Shown piece by piece: positions 33,127-41,660 of a stretch of 64,000 bases of DNA (positions within the stretch are counted from its first letter, which is position 1; every line of letters starts with the position of its first letter). Source of the stretch: Methyloglobulus morosus KoM1 (GTDB lineage: Bacteria > Pseudomonadota > Gammaproteobacteria > Methylococcales > Methylomonadaceae). Both the position numbers and the translations under genes were made by a program. A model generated the notes under the pieces. It had not been told where the DNA came from. It saw only the letters and a list, made by a program, of their open reading frames with translations, and did not search any database. The stretch covers positions 1-64,000 of the forward strand of contig NZ_AYLO01000112.1 of NCBI RefSeq assembly GCF_000496735.2, written 5' to 3'.

Positions 33127-34167
33127 CTAACCTCCCACCGTTTGCCAAGCAAAAATCATGGAAGAACGCTTACCATCATCATTACCAAAATGCGCTAGTA
33201 TATGGGCACCCTTGCTATAGTCTTTTTCACAAGCGGACTTTAAAACAGCAAGCATTACCGCGCCGATTACAGCACCCACTTCGCCGATGCAATCAGCCGG
33301 ATGCCATATATCAAACTCTTGCCTGTTATTACTTCGGTTTAAACGGCTAAATGCCAAACTCGATTCTTTAAAATGATATTGCTCTCCCGATATGTCGGTT
33401 ATTTTAAATTGCAGGATGCTTTCCCCACACCCCGCATCCCCCAACGACTCCTTAATCGCCGCCGTCAAGCCATCCGCCCGTAACGGCTCTTCCGAATCCA
33501 CATACGCCTTTTCCACCCCAAAGCCTAAGCCACGACAGATCAACTGAGGTTCCGGCCTGGCGTGAACTGCTTCAACTACTAAAGCCGCCCCCGCCTCGCC
33601 GGGAATAAAACCATTGGAATTCTGGCTGGTTAACAGCCGCTCATTCTCTTCATAATGGGCTAAGGTCGGTGCCACCAGCAGGCTATCGGTGGCAGCTATC
33701 AGCACCTGTTTAACCTTGCGTTCCTGAAGCAGTTCCCGTGCATGTTTTAATGCCACCGCCACCGCCACATGGCCTCTGGCAATCACCCGGGATTTTTCGT
33801 GAAATTCCACGCCCAGTTCAGTTTGCATATCAAGAAAGAACTGGTTGTCGTCATCAATCACACGGCCTTTGCGTTCGTGTTCCGACAAGCACAGGAATAA
33901 GGGTGTGTCCTTTGGAACAATCTGCTGATTATTCGCCAGACATTCGTTAATGGCGGCGGCGGCCATTTTGATCAGTTTGATCTTGCCGCGCCAGGGTTGT
34001 TCCAGCGGCACTTCGCAGCCCATGATCCATTCACCGCCGCTATCCATAAAGCGGGTTTCCTGAAAATTATCCAGGGCGCAGCGGATGGCGGCACAGGAGG
34101 CCGGGGCGTTTAGGCCGACTCCTGTGACCATGCCTGTTCCGGTGATTGCTAGGTGGAAGCTACTCAT
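33127..34167 (-). CDS. Beta-ketoacyl-synthase-like protein of T6SS cargo clusters
   Basis: The thiolase-fold layout is clear (HLAITGTGMVTGVGLNAPAS at the N-terminus; VKQVLIAATDSLLVAPTLAH about residues 155-175; NSNGFIPGEAGAALVVEAV about 185-205; a final GAVIGAVMLAVLKSACE block). The catalytic Cys motif of true ketosynthases is replaced by ATDSLL, and the usual His motifs are not evident, so it is probably not an active condensing enzyme. Such proteins occur with DUF2169, TIGR02270 and DUF4150 genes in many T6SS effector modules, and may help cargo loading or modification. It ends two bases before the DUF4150 start, indicating coupling. Confidence 0.8.
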   Translation of the reverse strand: MSSFHLAITGTGMVTGVGLNAPASCAAIRCALDNFQETRFMDSGGEWIMGCEVPLEQPWRGKIKLIKMAAAAINECLANNQQIVPKDTPLFLCLSEHERKGRVIDDDNQFFLDMQTELGVEFHEKSRVIARGHVAVAVALKHARELLQERKVKQVLIAATDSLLVAPTLAHYEENERLLTSQNSNGFIPGEAGAALVVEAVHARPEPQLICRGLGFGVEKAYVDSEEPLRADGLTAAIKESLGDAGCGESILQFKITDISGEQYHFKESSLAFSRLNRSNNRQEFDIWHPADCIGEVGAVIGAVMLAVLKSACEKDYSKGAHILAHFGNDDGKRSSMIFAWQTVGG

Positions 34168-34224
34168 TAGGTTATCTAGCTATATCTGGTAGAAGTTGGA
34201 GTTGCTTTGCTGATTTTTTTATAT

Positions 34225-34262
34225 CCCCCTCATCCCGACCTTCTCCCTCGAGGGAGAAGGAG
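34225..34262. repeat. Hairpin repeat with a perfect 22-bp palindrome
   Basis: The stretch starts CCCCTCATCCCGACC and includes CCTTCTCCCTC directly followed by its reverse complement (34239-34260). It resembles the inverted repeats that box the neighbouring DUF559 gene but is a diverged copy. It sits just upstream of the ketosynthase-like gene start, so it may be a remnant of another DUF559-type insertion. Confidence 0.6.
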
Positions 34263-34347
34263 TGATTTCTGATTTTAGCTGAGTTCAGTATTAACCTTTT
34301 CCACAGGACGAAGGAGTGTTCACTCGTTTTAGTTGAACATAGAAATA

Positions 34348-34388
34348 GCCCTCTCCAAAGGGAGAGGGTTGGGTGAGGGGAAAATTTA
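34348..34388. repeat. Left inverted repeat of the DUF559 cassette
   Basis: About 40 bases form a hairpin stem (CCCTCTCC / GGAGAGGG) followed by TTGGGTGAGGGGAAAATTTA. The reverse complement occurs at 34761-34797 on the other side of the DUF559 gene. Confidence 0.8.
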
Positions 34389-34392
34389 AGAG

Positions 34393-34743
34393 TCACTTAG
34401 CTCTCTCCATAATATCCAAAATAAACAAACGAATGGCCTCTAGTACGCCTGCGGTATTCTCAATGACATCATTATTCCAAAAACGGATGACTTTAAATCC
34501 TCGTTGTTCAAGAAACAATCTGCGTTGATTGTCATAGCTAATTTGATCGGCATGTTGCCCTCCATCCAATTCGATAATCAGTTTTAATTCAAGACAAGCA
34601 AAGTCAGCAATATATGGGGCAATGGGGAACTGTCTACGAAATTTATAACCACATAACTGCCGATTGCGTAGTTGTTGCCATAGTAATAGTTCGACATCTG
34701 TTTGGTTTTTTCTTAATGTCCTGGCTTTGTCGGTTAATGGCAT
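34393..34743 (-). CDS. DUF559 (Vsr/MTES-like endonuclease fold) protein in a repeat-bounded cassette
   Basis: The start at 34743 (MPLTDKARTLRKNQTDVELL) is the conserved family start. The 28-codon extension upstream is made from repeat sequence and is not part of the protein. The DUF559 core is complete: LLWQQLRNRQLCGYKFRRQF, PIAPYIADFACLELKLIIEL, DGGQHADQ, and GFKVIRFWNNDVIENTAGVL. The DFAC...IELDGGQH signature is that of PD-(D/E)xK-like nucleases. It interrupts the T6SS cargo order between the DUF2169 and ketosynthase-like genes, and inverted repeats bound it. Its physiological role is unknown; a selfish cassette is likely. Confidence 0.85.
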   Translation of the reverse strand: MPLTDKARTLRKNQTDVELLLWQQLRNRQLCGYKFRRQFPIAPYIADFACLELKLIIELDGGQHADQISYDNQRRLFLEQRGFKVIRFWNNDVIENTAGVLEAIRLFILDIMERAK

Positions 34744-34760
34744 TGCATTTTTTTGTTTTA

Positions 34761-34797
34761 AATTCCCCTCACCCAACCCTCTCCCTTTGGAGAGGGC
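34761..34797. repeat. Right inverted repeat of the DUF559 cassette
   Basis: The sequence begins AATTCCCCTCACCCAACCCT and continues into a CTCTCCC/GGAGAG hairpin. It is the reverse complement of the copy at 34348-34388, which makes a 450-bp repeat-bounded unit together with the DUF559 gene. Confidence 0.8.
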
Positions 34798-34831
34798 TTT
34801 TTTATCTGGATATGATTGGTTAAGCACTTAA

Positions 34832-35941
34832 CTAAACATCCTCTTCTGTTTCTGTCTTATTCGCCTTAGCCAGATGCGCCAGGGACGGATAGTAAGTTTT
34901 GCCCAGCTCCCGCGCTCGCCACCAACCACGGGACATTTTGCCTGCCAGCACTTGAGGTATTTCAAACATATTTTTCTTCAGCGGAATACTGGCACGCCAC
35001 GTCAGGCAAAATACCCCTTTATCCGGTTCTAATACAATGGTGTCAAGTACGGCCTGGGTTTCATGACGTTCGCCTTTTTTTCGAAAAAATACCACAGGAA
35101 CATCAATAGTCGGCAAGCTAAAGGCAATACGGCCTTCGGGCGACAGGTTAACCAGCACGACTTCTTCACCGCCTTTGGGGTAGGGGATTTGCTGGTCTTC
35201 CGGCGCGGCCTGATAATACGCTTCGTTAAAATCTGCGGGTAAAAAAGGGAAGGTGTTGTCTATCCAGTCCTGATCGTAAGTGCCGCCATAGGGCAGACGT
35301 TGCGACCAGCCTCGGCCAACGGGGCCAAAAGCCATGGGTTTGCAATCATCGTTCGGAATTTGGATAGGTCGGTTTATTTCTTCGGTATTGGGTATGGGCG
35401 TACCATCGACCAGATAGCTGTCCAGTAATTGATGATAGCCTTTACCAACCGGATTAAGCATATAGGCGCTATGCTTATTTTTATCGTCATGAAAATTATC
35501 CAGACCGCCGAAGGCATTGTCGTAACTGATCGGCATGACGGTAAATTCTTCCGGTTGGCTTGGTGCAATCGTAAGCCCTGCTTTCCAGTAACGATCGCCA
35601 ACCACGTTAAAGGTCTTGATAAAAGTCCCCAACTTTATTCCTACCTGCACCATTCGCGTTGGGCGGCCTTGCGGAGCATAGGCGCTGCCGTTTAACAGCA
35701 CATCACAACGATGTCTGATGGGTGCGTAATCGACTTCATAGAGTGGCGCTGAAAATCCGGGTTCTCCGGTAAAGGTATCCGCCATTATCAAGGGGATTTG
35801 TTCTTCTGCCAGTTGCGGTTTTTCGTCGGGTTTAGGGATGGTGAATGTTCCCTTGATGGCTACCACCAACAGCTCACGACCATCAGGTTTCATCCCCATG
35901 GTGTAACCCGCTAACATACCAGTGGAATTGATAAGATCCAT
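34832..35941 (-). CDS. DUF2169 protein, T6SS effector-loading adaptor family
   Basis: This 369-aa soluble protein has the DUF2169 layout: an N-terminal beta-rich domain (MDLINSTGMLAGYTMGMKPD, LLVVAIKGTFTIPKPDEKPQ), the motif DYAPIRHRCDVLLNGSAYAP (about residues 70-89), NAFGG (about 140), and NPVGKGY. A conserved centre follows (FGPVGRGWSQRLPYGGTYDQ, FPFLPADFNEAYYQAAPEDQ), then a C-terminal beta domain (IPLKKNMFEIPQVLAG). DUF2169 proteins are found next to VgrG, DUF4150/PAAR and TIGR02270 genes and are thought to help assemble the cargo on the spike. It sits between the DUF6484 protein and the DUF559 cassette. Confidence 0.88.
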   Translation of the reverse strand: MDLINSTGMLAGYTMGMKPDGRELLVVAIKGTFTIPKPDEKPQLAEEQIPLIMADTFTGEPGFSAPLYEVDYAPIRHRCDVLLNGSAYAPQGRPTRMVQVGIKLGTFIKTFNVVGDRYWKAGLTIAPSQPEEFTVMPISYDNAFGGLDNFHDDKNKHSAYMLNPVGKGYHQLLDSYLVDGTPIPNTEEINRPIQIPNDDCKPMAFGPVGRGWSQRLPYGGTYDQDWIDNTFPFLPADFNEAYYQAAPEDQQIPYPKGGEEVVLVNLSPEGRIAFSLPTIDVPVVFFRKKGERHETQAVLDTIVLEPDKGVFCLTWRASIPLKKNMFEIPQVLAGKMSRGWWRARELGKTYYPSLAHLAKANKTETEEDV

Positions 35942-35960
35942 AAGCTGGTTATTCCCGTTG

Positions 35961-36431
35961 TTAGTTAATCTGTACCGAACCGCCCTTAATCCGGTTTACA
36001 CCCGACGAACGGCTAAGTAAATAGGCACCACGTAGGATGATTTTCCCGGCTTTGGTTAAGGTAATGCTGGCTTTACCGCACTTGAGAGTGATGGTTTGTT
36101 TTGCCGACAGCACAATGTGTTCGCCGTCGAGTTCAGCTGAGTTTTGTTCGGTGTCTTGCGGTAGTTTTGCCGAATCCGCATGGTGAATTTTGCCAATGAT
36201 TAATGGCTGGAGCGGATTGCCGCCTTCAAATAACAGGGCGATTTCCCTGCCGACATCCCCTTTAGTTAAGCTTGTCGTACTCCGTGCCGGGATGGCGGTT
36301 TCAAGAGGGTTCCCTGGAAAAGCAACCAGCGGTTCACCGTCATCATTGATGCTTAAAAAAAGGCCAATCACCACGCCGTCGATTTTTTGTTCAATGGCCT
36401 CCGCAGGTTTTTGTCGTTGTTTTGTCGTCAT
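35961..36431 (-). CDS. DUF6484-type protein, VgrG-associated
   Basis: This small protein of 156 aa has an N-terminal beta domain (GVVIGLFLSINDDGEPLVAF, ARSTTSLTKGDVGREIALLF, NPLQPLIIGKI; about residues 20-85) and a C-terminal beta-helix-like tail (LSAKQTITLKCGKASITLTK, GKIILRGAYLLSRSSGVNRI). The tail resembles the end of VgrG proteins. It lies right after vgrG and before DUF2169, so it is probably a spike-associated accessory. The exact function is unknown. Confidence 0.8.
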   Translation of the reverse strand: MTTKQRQKPAEAIEQKIDGVVIGLFLSINDDGEPLVAFPGNPLETAIPARSTTSLTKGDVGREIALLFEGGNPLQPLIIGKIHHADSAKLPQDTEQNSAELDGEHIVLSAKQTITLKCGKASITLTKAGKIILRGAYLLSRSSGVNRIKGGSVQIN

Positions 36432-36460
36432 CTGCCTTTCTCCATCAATTCAAGCTTCAA

Positions 36461-36536
36461 TGGTAGGTTACGCCGCACCCAGCTACATGAATGGCCAATA
36501 AAAATGGCAGCATGCTGCGCGGCTAACCCACCCTAC
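36461..36536. repeat. REP-like imperfect inverted repeat between vgrG and the DUF6484 gene
   Basis: GGTAGGTTACGCCGC at the left and GCGGCTAACCCACCCTAC at the right form an imperfect inverted repeat around a centre with the palindrome GCAGCATGCTGC. This resembles the REP type found beside the RAYT gene. It could be a REP copy placed in an operon gap. Confidence 0.55.
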
Positions 36537-36546
36537 GTATTTGTTA

Positions 36547-38817
36547 TCAATTTTGTAAAATTTTCTGCCCTTTCATCGAGATATTATTCGAAGCTTCCGC
36601 GTGTATTTTGCCTGAGCCTTCTACTGTAATATCCTTACCTTTAATATGTATTGTGCCATCTTTCTTCATGGTAATGCTGGCGCTTCCCGTTTTGATCGTC
36701 ACCGAATCCCCTGCATCAATCACTAGGTTTTTTCCCACTTTAAGGGTGTCATCGCCTTTTACATCCGCACTACGGTTGCCGTCCACACCCAATGAATCAT
36801 TGCCAGTGACAGTCTTGGAGGCATTGCCTGAAACTGCTTCGCTTTGATTTCCACCGACTGTCAACGATTGATTGGCTCCGACATTGGTGGACTGGTTTGC
36901 ACCCACATCCGTACTCTGGTTTGCGCCCACGTTAATGCTTTGGTACGCACCCACATTGACGGTTTGATAGGCACCAATAGCAACAGCCTGGAATGCCCCA
37001 ATGCCGATTTCCTGTGCCGCACCGACACCGATGGTCTCATTGATGCCTACCGTGTGAGTGCGTTGTAAAGCGACTGAGCAAGTTTCACTGGCACCAACCG
37101 ATTTGGTTCTATTTGATCCGATGGTGATGCTTTCATTAACACCGACCGTCTCTGTGCGATTGTTGCCGATGCCTATAGTTTCATTGACCCCCACTTTTTC
37201 GGTACGGTTATTGTCGATTGTAATTTTTTCATCATGCCCGACATGTTCGGTGCGGTCATGACCGACTTCTGTAGTTTCGTCATTTTCGACAATATTGTCC
37301 TGATTCTTTTCGGCATGGATGTAAACCTGTTCTGAGCCTTTTTTGTCCTCAAACCGGATTTCGTTGAAATTTGCCCCACTGCCGCCTAGGGTGCTGCGGC
37401 TTTTGATACCGCTTTGGGTTTTATTGGCGGGTAAGGCATAAGGCGGGGTTTGGTCGCCGTTGTAAACGGCTCCGGTAACAATAGGTCGGTCTGGGTCGCC
37501 TTCAAGGAACTCGACGATGACTTCTTGCCCCATACGAGGGATGTGTATGCCGCCCCAGGTTTTTCCCGCCCAAAGCTGGGAGACCCGAACCCAGCAAGAT
37601 GAGTTTTCATTCTTTTTGCCGTAACGATCCCAGAAAAATTGCAGCTTAACCCTGCCATGTTCATCCGTATAGATTTCTTCACCCGATGGGCCGACGACGA
37701 CAGCAGTTTGTGGGCCTTGGACGATGGGTTTAGGTGTAATACGTGCTGTCCGAAACTGTGTCTTGCTTTCGATGGCGGTAAAATGATTTGAGTAAGTCGT
37801 CCCACTGTCGCCACTGGCTTCGAAGCTATCGCAACGAATCCTATGGTTGACGGAAACCACCAAATACTCACGGTTTTGATCGTCCCGTGGATAGCCTGCG
37901 AGTTTGAAAAGTCCTCCAGTTATGAGACCCCTGGCGATACTTTGCCCCTGTGCTTGTTCGTATTTGGCATGTAATTCCTGGATACGGGTTCGGGCATAAG
38001 TGCGACCATCACCGCCTTCTACGTATGTGCCTGGGTAATCGTATATTTCATGTTCCGCTTCTATATGTTCTTTTGAAACTTTCGAATCGGCCTTTAGGTC
38101 GGCACCTGGTTTGATAAAGTCGTATTCATTCAGCGCATACGCACAGGGTTGCAGTTGTTTTTTGAGGTGCCAACCGTTTATACAATCTTCGTTCCGCAAC
38201 GCGGTTTTATCCGGCGGGTAATAATTGATCTCTTCATAATCAGGTATGCTTTTATGGATATGTGGGTCATCAACTAATAGCAGCGTATGCTTTCCATCTT
38301 CGTGCTTATAGTAGTAATAAATCCCTTCCTGTTCCATCAAACGGCTTATAAAATTAAAGTCGGTTTCGCGGTATTGGACGCAATAATCCCATTTTCGGTA
38401 AGTTGCACTGGTATTGTCCTCAAATACCGCATCACCAAAATCTTTGAACACTTCTTTAATGATTTCAGGGACGGTTTTATTTTGAAAGATCCGGCAATCG
38501 GAAGTGCGTGTCAACAACCATAACCAGGGATGAACGGTCGCAAAGTATCGCGTGTAACGCCCTTCATCGACGGCTTGGGCAATGCTACTGACATGACCGT
38601 TAAAGAAACGTTTTTTTTCTCCAGCCATATTGAGCCGAATAGTCACTTTCTGGCCTAACAGTTCTTCAAATTTGATATTTTCAGTACTCAGCAATTCTAA
38701 ATCGATGACAAACAGACGACCCAATTCTTCGGACATGGTCATATCGCGAACAAATAGCGCATCTTCCCCAAGTGGAGTACTAATTGCTATTTCACGATTT
38801 TTCTGTGTTACCGCCAT
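36547..38817 (-). CDS. vgrG: VgrG / TssI spike protein with an extended repeat-rich beta-helix
   Basis: This is the trimeric T6SS spike. The N-terminal gp27-like and gp5 OB-fold parts are clear (about residues 1-480: RDMTMSEELGRLFVIDLELL, YRETDFNFISRLMEQEGIYY, EHGRVKLQFFWDRYGKKNE, SSCWVRVSQLWAGKTWGGIH, EVIVEFLEGDPDRPIVTGAV). From about residue 500 to 700 there is a long run of roughly 8-residue repeats with V-G-x-N-x-[ST] spacing (for example VGANQSTNVGANQS), then a conserved end (LVIDAGDSVTIKTGSASITM). The repeat part is longer than in most VgrGs. There is no extra enzymatic domain, so effectors are delivered as separate proteins such as DUF4150, Tae4 and the lysozyme-like protein. clpV lies 86 bases upstream. 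Confidence 0.95.
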   Translation of the reverse strand: MAVTQKNREIAISTPLGEDALFVRDMTMSEELGRLFVIDLELLSTENIKFEELLGQKVTIRLNMAGEKKRFFNGHVSSIAQAVDEGRYTRYFATVHPWLWLLTRTSDCRIFQNKTVPEIIKEVFKDFGDAVFEDNTSATYRKWDYCVQYRETDFNFISRLMEQEGIYYYYKHEDGKHTLLLVDDPHIHKSIPDYEEINYYPPDKTALRNEDCINGWHLKKQLQPCAYALNEYDFIKPGADLKADSKVSKEHIEAEHEIYDYPGTYVEGGDGRTYARTRIQELHAKYEQAQGQSIARGLITGGLFKLAGYPRDDQNREYLVVSVNHRIRCDSFEASGDSGTTYSNHFTAIESKTQFRTARITPKPIVQGPQTAVVVGPSGEEIYTDEHGRVKLQFFWDRYGKKNENSSCWVRVSQLWAGKTWGGIHIPRMGQEVIVEFLEGDPDRPIVTGAVYNGDQTPPYALPANKTQSGIKSRSTLGGSGANFNEIRFEDKKGSEQVYIHAEKNQDNIVENDETTEVGHDRTEHVGHDEKITIDNNRTEKVGVNETIGIGNNRTETVGVNESITIGSNRTKSVGASETCSVALQRTHTVGINETIGVGAAQEIGIGAFQAVAIGAYQTVNVGAYQSINVGANQSTDVGANQSTNVGANQSLTVGGNQSEAVSGNASKTVTGNDSLGVDGNRSADVKGDDTLKVGKNLVIDAGDSVTIKTGSASITMKKDGTIHIKGKDITVEGSGKIHAEASNNISMKGQKILQN

Positions 38818-38903
38818 AAAGTTAGCCTGATCTTGTCATTACTAAGGACTGTGCATTCCACAATCATATAACAGCAGTTAGAATTAAAACACCTGTGGCC
38901 TTA

Positions 38904-41660
38904 CTATTCAAATTGATAAATAAATTCTTCATCTTGCACTGAAACATTTATTTTTGAAATTGTTTCTCCAGACATCATTTTTGTCAAAAATTCCTGGCTA
39001 ATCTTGGGCAATAGGGTATTGGTTAAAATTGCATCCACCACTCTGGCGCCGCTTTCAAGTTCGGAACATCGATTGCCAATGAGTTGAATCACTCCCTCAT
39101 CATACGAGAAGGGTATGCCATGATTGGCGTTGATCCTTTTTTCGATACGCCCTAATTGCAGTTTGATGATGGCCTTTAACATCTCATCGCTTAACGGGTA
39201 ATAAGGTATTGTCACTAGTCGCCCTAGTAATGCCGCAGGAAAAATTTTAAGCAATGGCTCACGTAAGGCTTTAGCGATACCTTCAGGTTCTGGCATCAAT
39301 TCAGGGTCTTTGCACAGGTTCATGATTAAATCTGTGCCTGCGTTGGAGGTCAGGAGGATAATCGTGTTTTTGAAGTCTATATAACGCCCTTCCGCATCTT
39401 CCATCCATCCTTTATCAAACACCTGAAAGAATATTTCGTGGACATCGGGATGCGCTTTTTCCACTTCATCCAGTAGGATCACACTGTAAGGCCTACGACG
39501 CACCGCTTCAGTCAGGATGCCGCCTTCACCATAACCGACATAACCCGGCGGCGAACCTTTGAGGGTGGAGACGGCATGGGCTTCTTGATATTCGCTCATG
39601 TTGATGGTGATGATATTTTCTTCCCCGCCATAAAGCGCTTCAGCCAAGGCAAGGCCCGTTTCGGTTTTGCCGACACCGGAAGACCCGCACAACATAAAAA
39701 CACCTATGGGTTTGCCTGGGTTATCCAAACTTGCCCGTGAGGTCTGGACGCGCCGGGCAATCATATCCAGGGCATGGCGTTGGCCTATTACCCTTTGGTT
39801 TAAGGTTTCGCCCAATTTGAGTATGGCTTCAATTTCATTTTTGACCATACGTCCGACCGGAATACCTGTCCAGTCCGCAATCACCGAAGCAATCGCTTGG
39901 CTATCGACAGTCGGAAAAATTAACGGGCGTTCACCCTGAATCTGAGTCAGCTGATTTTGTAGCCCTTTAAGTTGTTCCAGTAATTCAGCACGTTTGCTTT
40001 CGTCCAGGTTTTCGGTTTCGATAGTTTCAACATTATGCACCACTTGATCTGCGCTGATGCTGTCTGCAACCTGTTCCAGTGCGCTTTGGGTGCCTTCCAC
40101 TTTATTGACGACACCGCGCAGTTTTGCCCTTAACTCTAGGATTTGTCCTACTAAAGTTTTTTCGTCCTGCCAACGCCGTTCCAGTTCGGTTAAACGTTGC
40201 TGCTCTTCTGCCAGTTTTGCTAGGACAATTTTTTTGCGCTCTGCTGTTACTACACCAACGGCGGTTTCCCTATCGATAATGCCTGATTCGACATTAAGGG
40301 CTTCAATTCGTCTGCGGCAATCATCGACTTCTGCCGGGACTGCGTTTTGGCTGATAGCCACTCGAGCACAGGCAGTATCCAATACACTGACCGATTTATC
40401 CGGCAATTGCCGATCCGGAATATAACGATGGGAAAGCTTTACCGACCCTTCCAACGCTTCATCCAATAAAAGGATTTTGTGATGCTTTTCCATTACTGAT
40501 GCGACACCACGCATCATCAACAAGGCTTTTTCTTCCGTAGGTTCATCAACTTTAACAATCTGAAAGCGTCGTGTTAGCGCCGGATCTTTCTCGAAATGCT
40601 TTTTGTATTCGGCCCAAGTTGTGGCGGCAACGGTCCTTAATGTCCCTCTTGCCAGGGCGGGTTTGAGTAAGTTGGCCGCATCGCCTGTGCCTGCCGCTCC
40701 TCCTGCCCCTATCAGGGTATGGGCTTCATCGATAAATAATATGATTGGTTTTTCGGATGCCTGGACTTCTTCAATCACTTGTTTTAAACGATTTTCAAAC
40801 TCACCTTTCATGCTGGCACCCGCTTGCAACAACCCCAAGTCCAAGGTGCGGATACTGACTTCCAATAACGGAGGCGGCACTTCTTTTGCCGCAATTCTCA
40901 GGGCAAATCCTTCCGCTATGGCGGTTTTGCCAACGCCTGCTTCGCCAACCAGGATCGGGTTGTTCTGCCGTCTTCGCATCAGAATATCGACGACTTGCCT
41001 GATTTCTTCGTCCCGACCGACAATGGGATCCAATTCGCCGTTACGGGCAAGTTCAGTCAAATCGACCGAAAACTGCTTTAAGGCGGCCTGTTTACCCAAT
41101 GATGCGGATGGCATCGCCCCTGAATATTCGCCTGGGGACGCTGCGCCTGCGAGCTTGCTACCGTCTTGCGCTTTCATGGCTTCTTCTGGTGAGCCTGTGA
41201 CGATAGCGGAAAACTCATCTAACAAAGTATCGACATTAATTCTTTTGAATTGCTCAGATATGGCGTTTAAGGCGTTGCGTAAGTCAGGAGTTTTTACAAT
41301 CCCAACGATTAAATGACCCGTACGCACTTGATTGCTGCTATACATCAGGCTGGCATACAACCAGCCTTGTTCTACCGATTCTTGGACATGGGAAGACAGA
41401 TCGGAAATAGACGACGAGCCTGCCGGTAGCCGGTCTAAGGATTCGATGAAATCTCGGGCAAGGTGGGAAGGGTTAATCTCGAACCGTTTGATGATTCGAT
41501 GCAAATCGGAATCTTGTAACTGTAAGATTTGATGTAACCAATGGATTAGCTCTACATAGGGATTGCCTCGCATTTTACAAAAAACGGTGGCGCTGTCGAT
41601 GCCTTTGTAAGCCAGGTTATTGAGCTTACCGAATAGGGCCGTCCGGCTGATTGCAGTCAT
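38904..41660 (-). CDS. clpV: TssH / ClpV AAA+ ATPase
   Basis: This hexameric ATPase disassembles the contracted TssB-TssC sheath so it can be reused. The N-terminal Clp-N domain (about residues 15-165) is followed by two AAA+ modules. The first has Walker A GEAGVGKTA (about 238) and Walker B LFIDEAHTLIGAGG (about 305). The coiled-coil M-domain comes next (about 430-590), then the second Walker A GSSGVGKTE (about 657) with Walker B VILLDEVEKAHPDVHEIFFQ. The protein is 918 aa, normal for ClpV. Its ATG overlaps the end of tssG by four bases. Confidence 0.96.
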   Translation of the reverse strand: MTAISRTALFGKLNNLAYKGIDSATVFCKMRGNPYVELIHWLHQILQLQDSDLHRIIKRFEINPSHLARDFIESLDRLPAGSSSISDLSSHVQESVEQGWLYASLMYSSNQVRTGHLIVGIVKTPDLRNALNAISEQFKRINVDTLLDEFSAIVTGSPEEAMKAQDGSKLAGAASPGEYSGAMPSASLGKQAALKQFSVDLTELARNGELDPIVGRDEEIRQVVDILMRRRQNNPILVGEAGVGKTAIAEGFALRIAAKEVPPPLLEVSIRTLDLGLLQAGASMKGEFENRLKQVIEEVQASEKPIILFIDEAHTLIGAGGAAGTGDAANLLKPALARGTLRTVAATTWAEYKKHFEKDPALTRRFQIVKVDEPTEEKALLMMRGVASVMEKHHKILLLDEALEGSVKLSHRYIPDRQLPDKSVSVLDTACARVAISQNAVPAEVDDCRRRIEALNVESGIIDRETAVGVVTAERKKIVLAKLAEEQQRLTELERRWQDEKTLVGQILELRAKLRGVVNKVEGTQSALEQVADSISADQVVHNVETIETENLDESKRAELLEQLKGLQNQLTQIQGERPLIFPTVDSQAIASVIADWTGIPVGRMVKNEIEAILKLGETLNQRVIGQRHALDMIARRVQTSRASLDNPGKPIGVFMLCGSSGVGKTETGLALAEALYGGEENIITINMSEYQEAHAVSTLKGSPPGYVGYGEGGILTEAVRRRPYSVILLDEVEKAHPDVHEIFFQVFDKGWMEDAEGRYIDFKNTIILLTSNAGTDLIMNLCKDPELMPEPEGIAKALREPLLKIFPAALLGRLVTIPYYPLSDEMLKAIIKLQLGRIEKRINANHGIPFSYDEGVIQLIGNRCSELESGARVVDAILTNTLLPKISQEFLTKMMSGETISKINVSVQDEEFIYQFE

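Noticed and set aside
34172..34396. 74-codon minus-strand frame between the DUF559 gene and the ketosynthase-like gene
   Set aside because: It is made of the hairpin repeats themselves.
40603..41316. 237-codon open frame antisense to clpV
   Set aside because: It lies wholly opposite a certain ClpV coding region; composition is that of a shadow frame.
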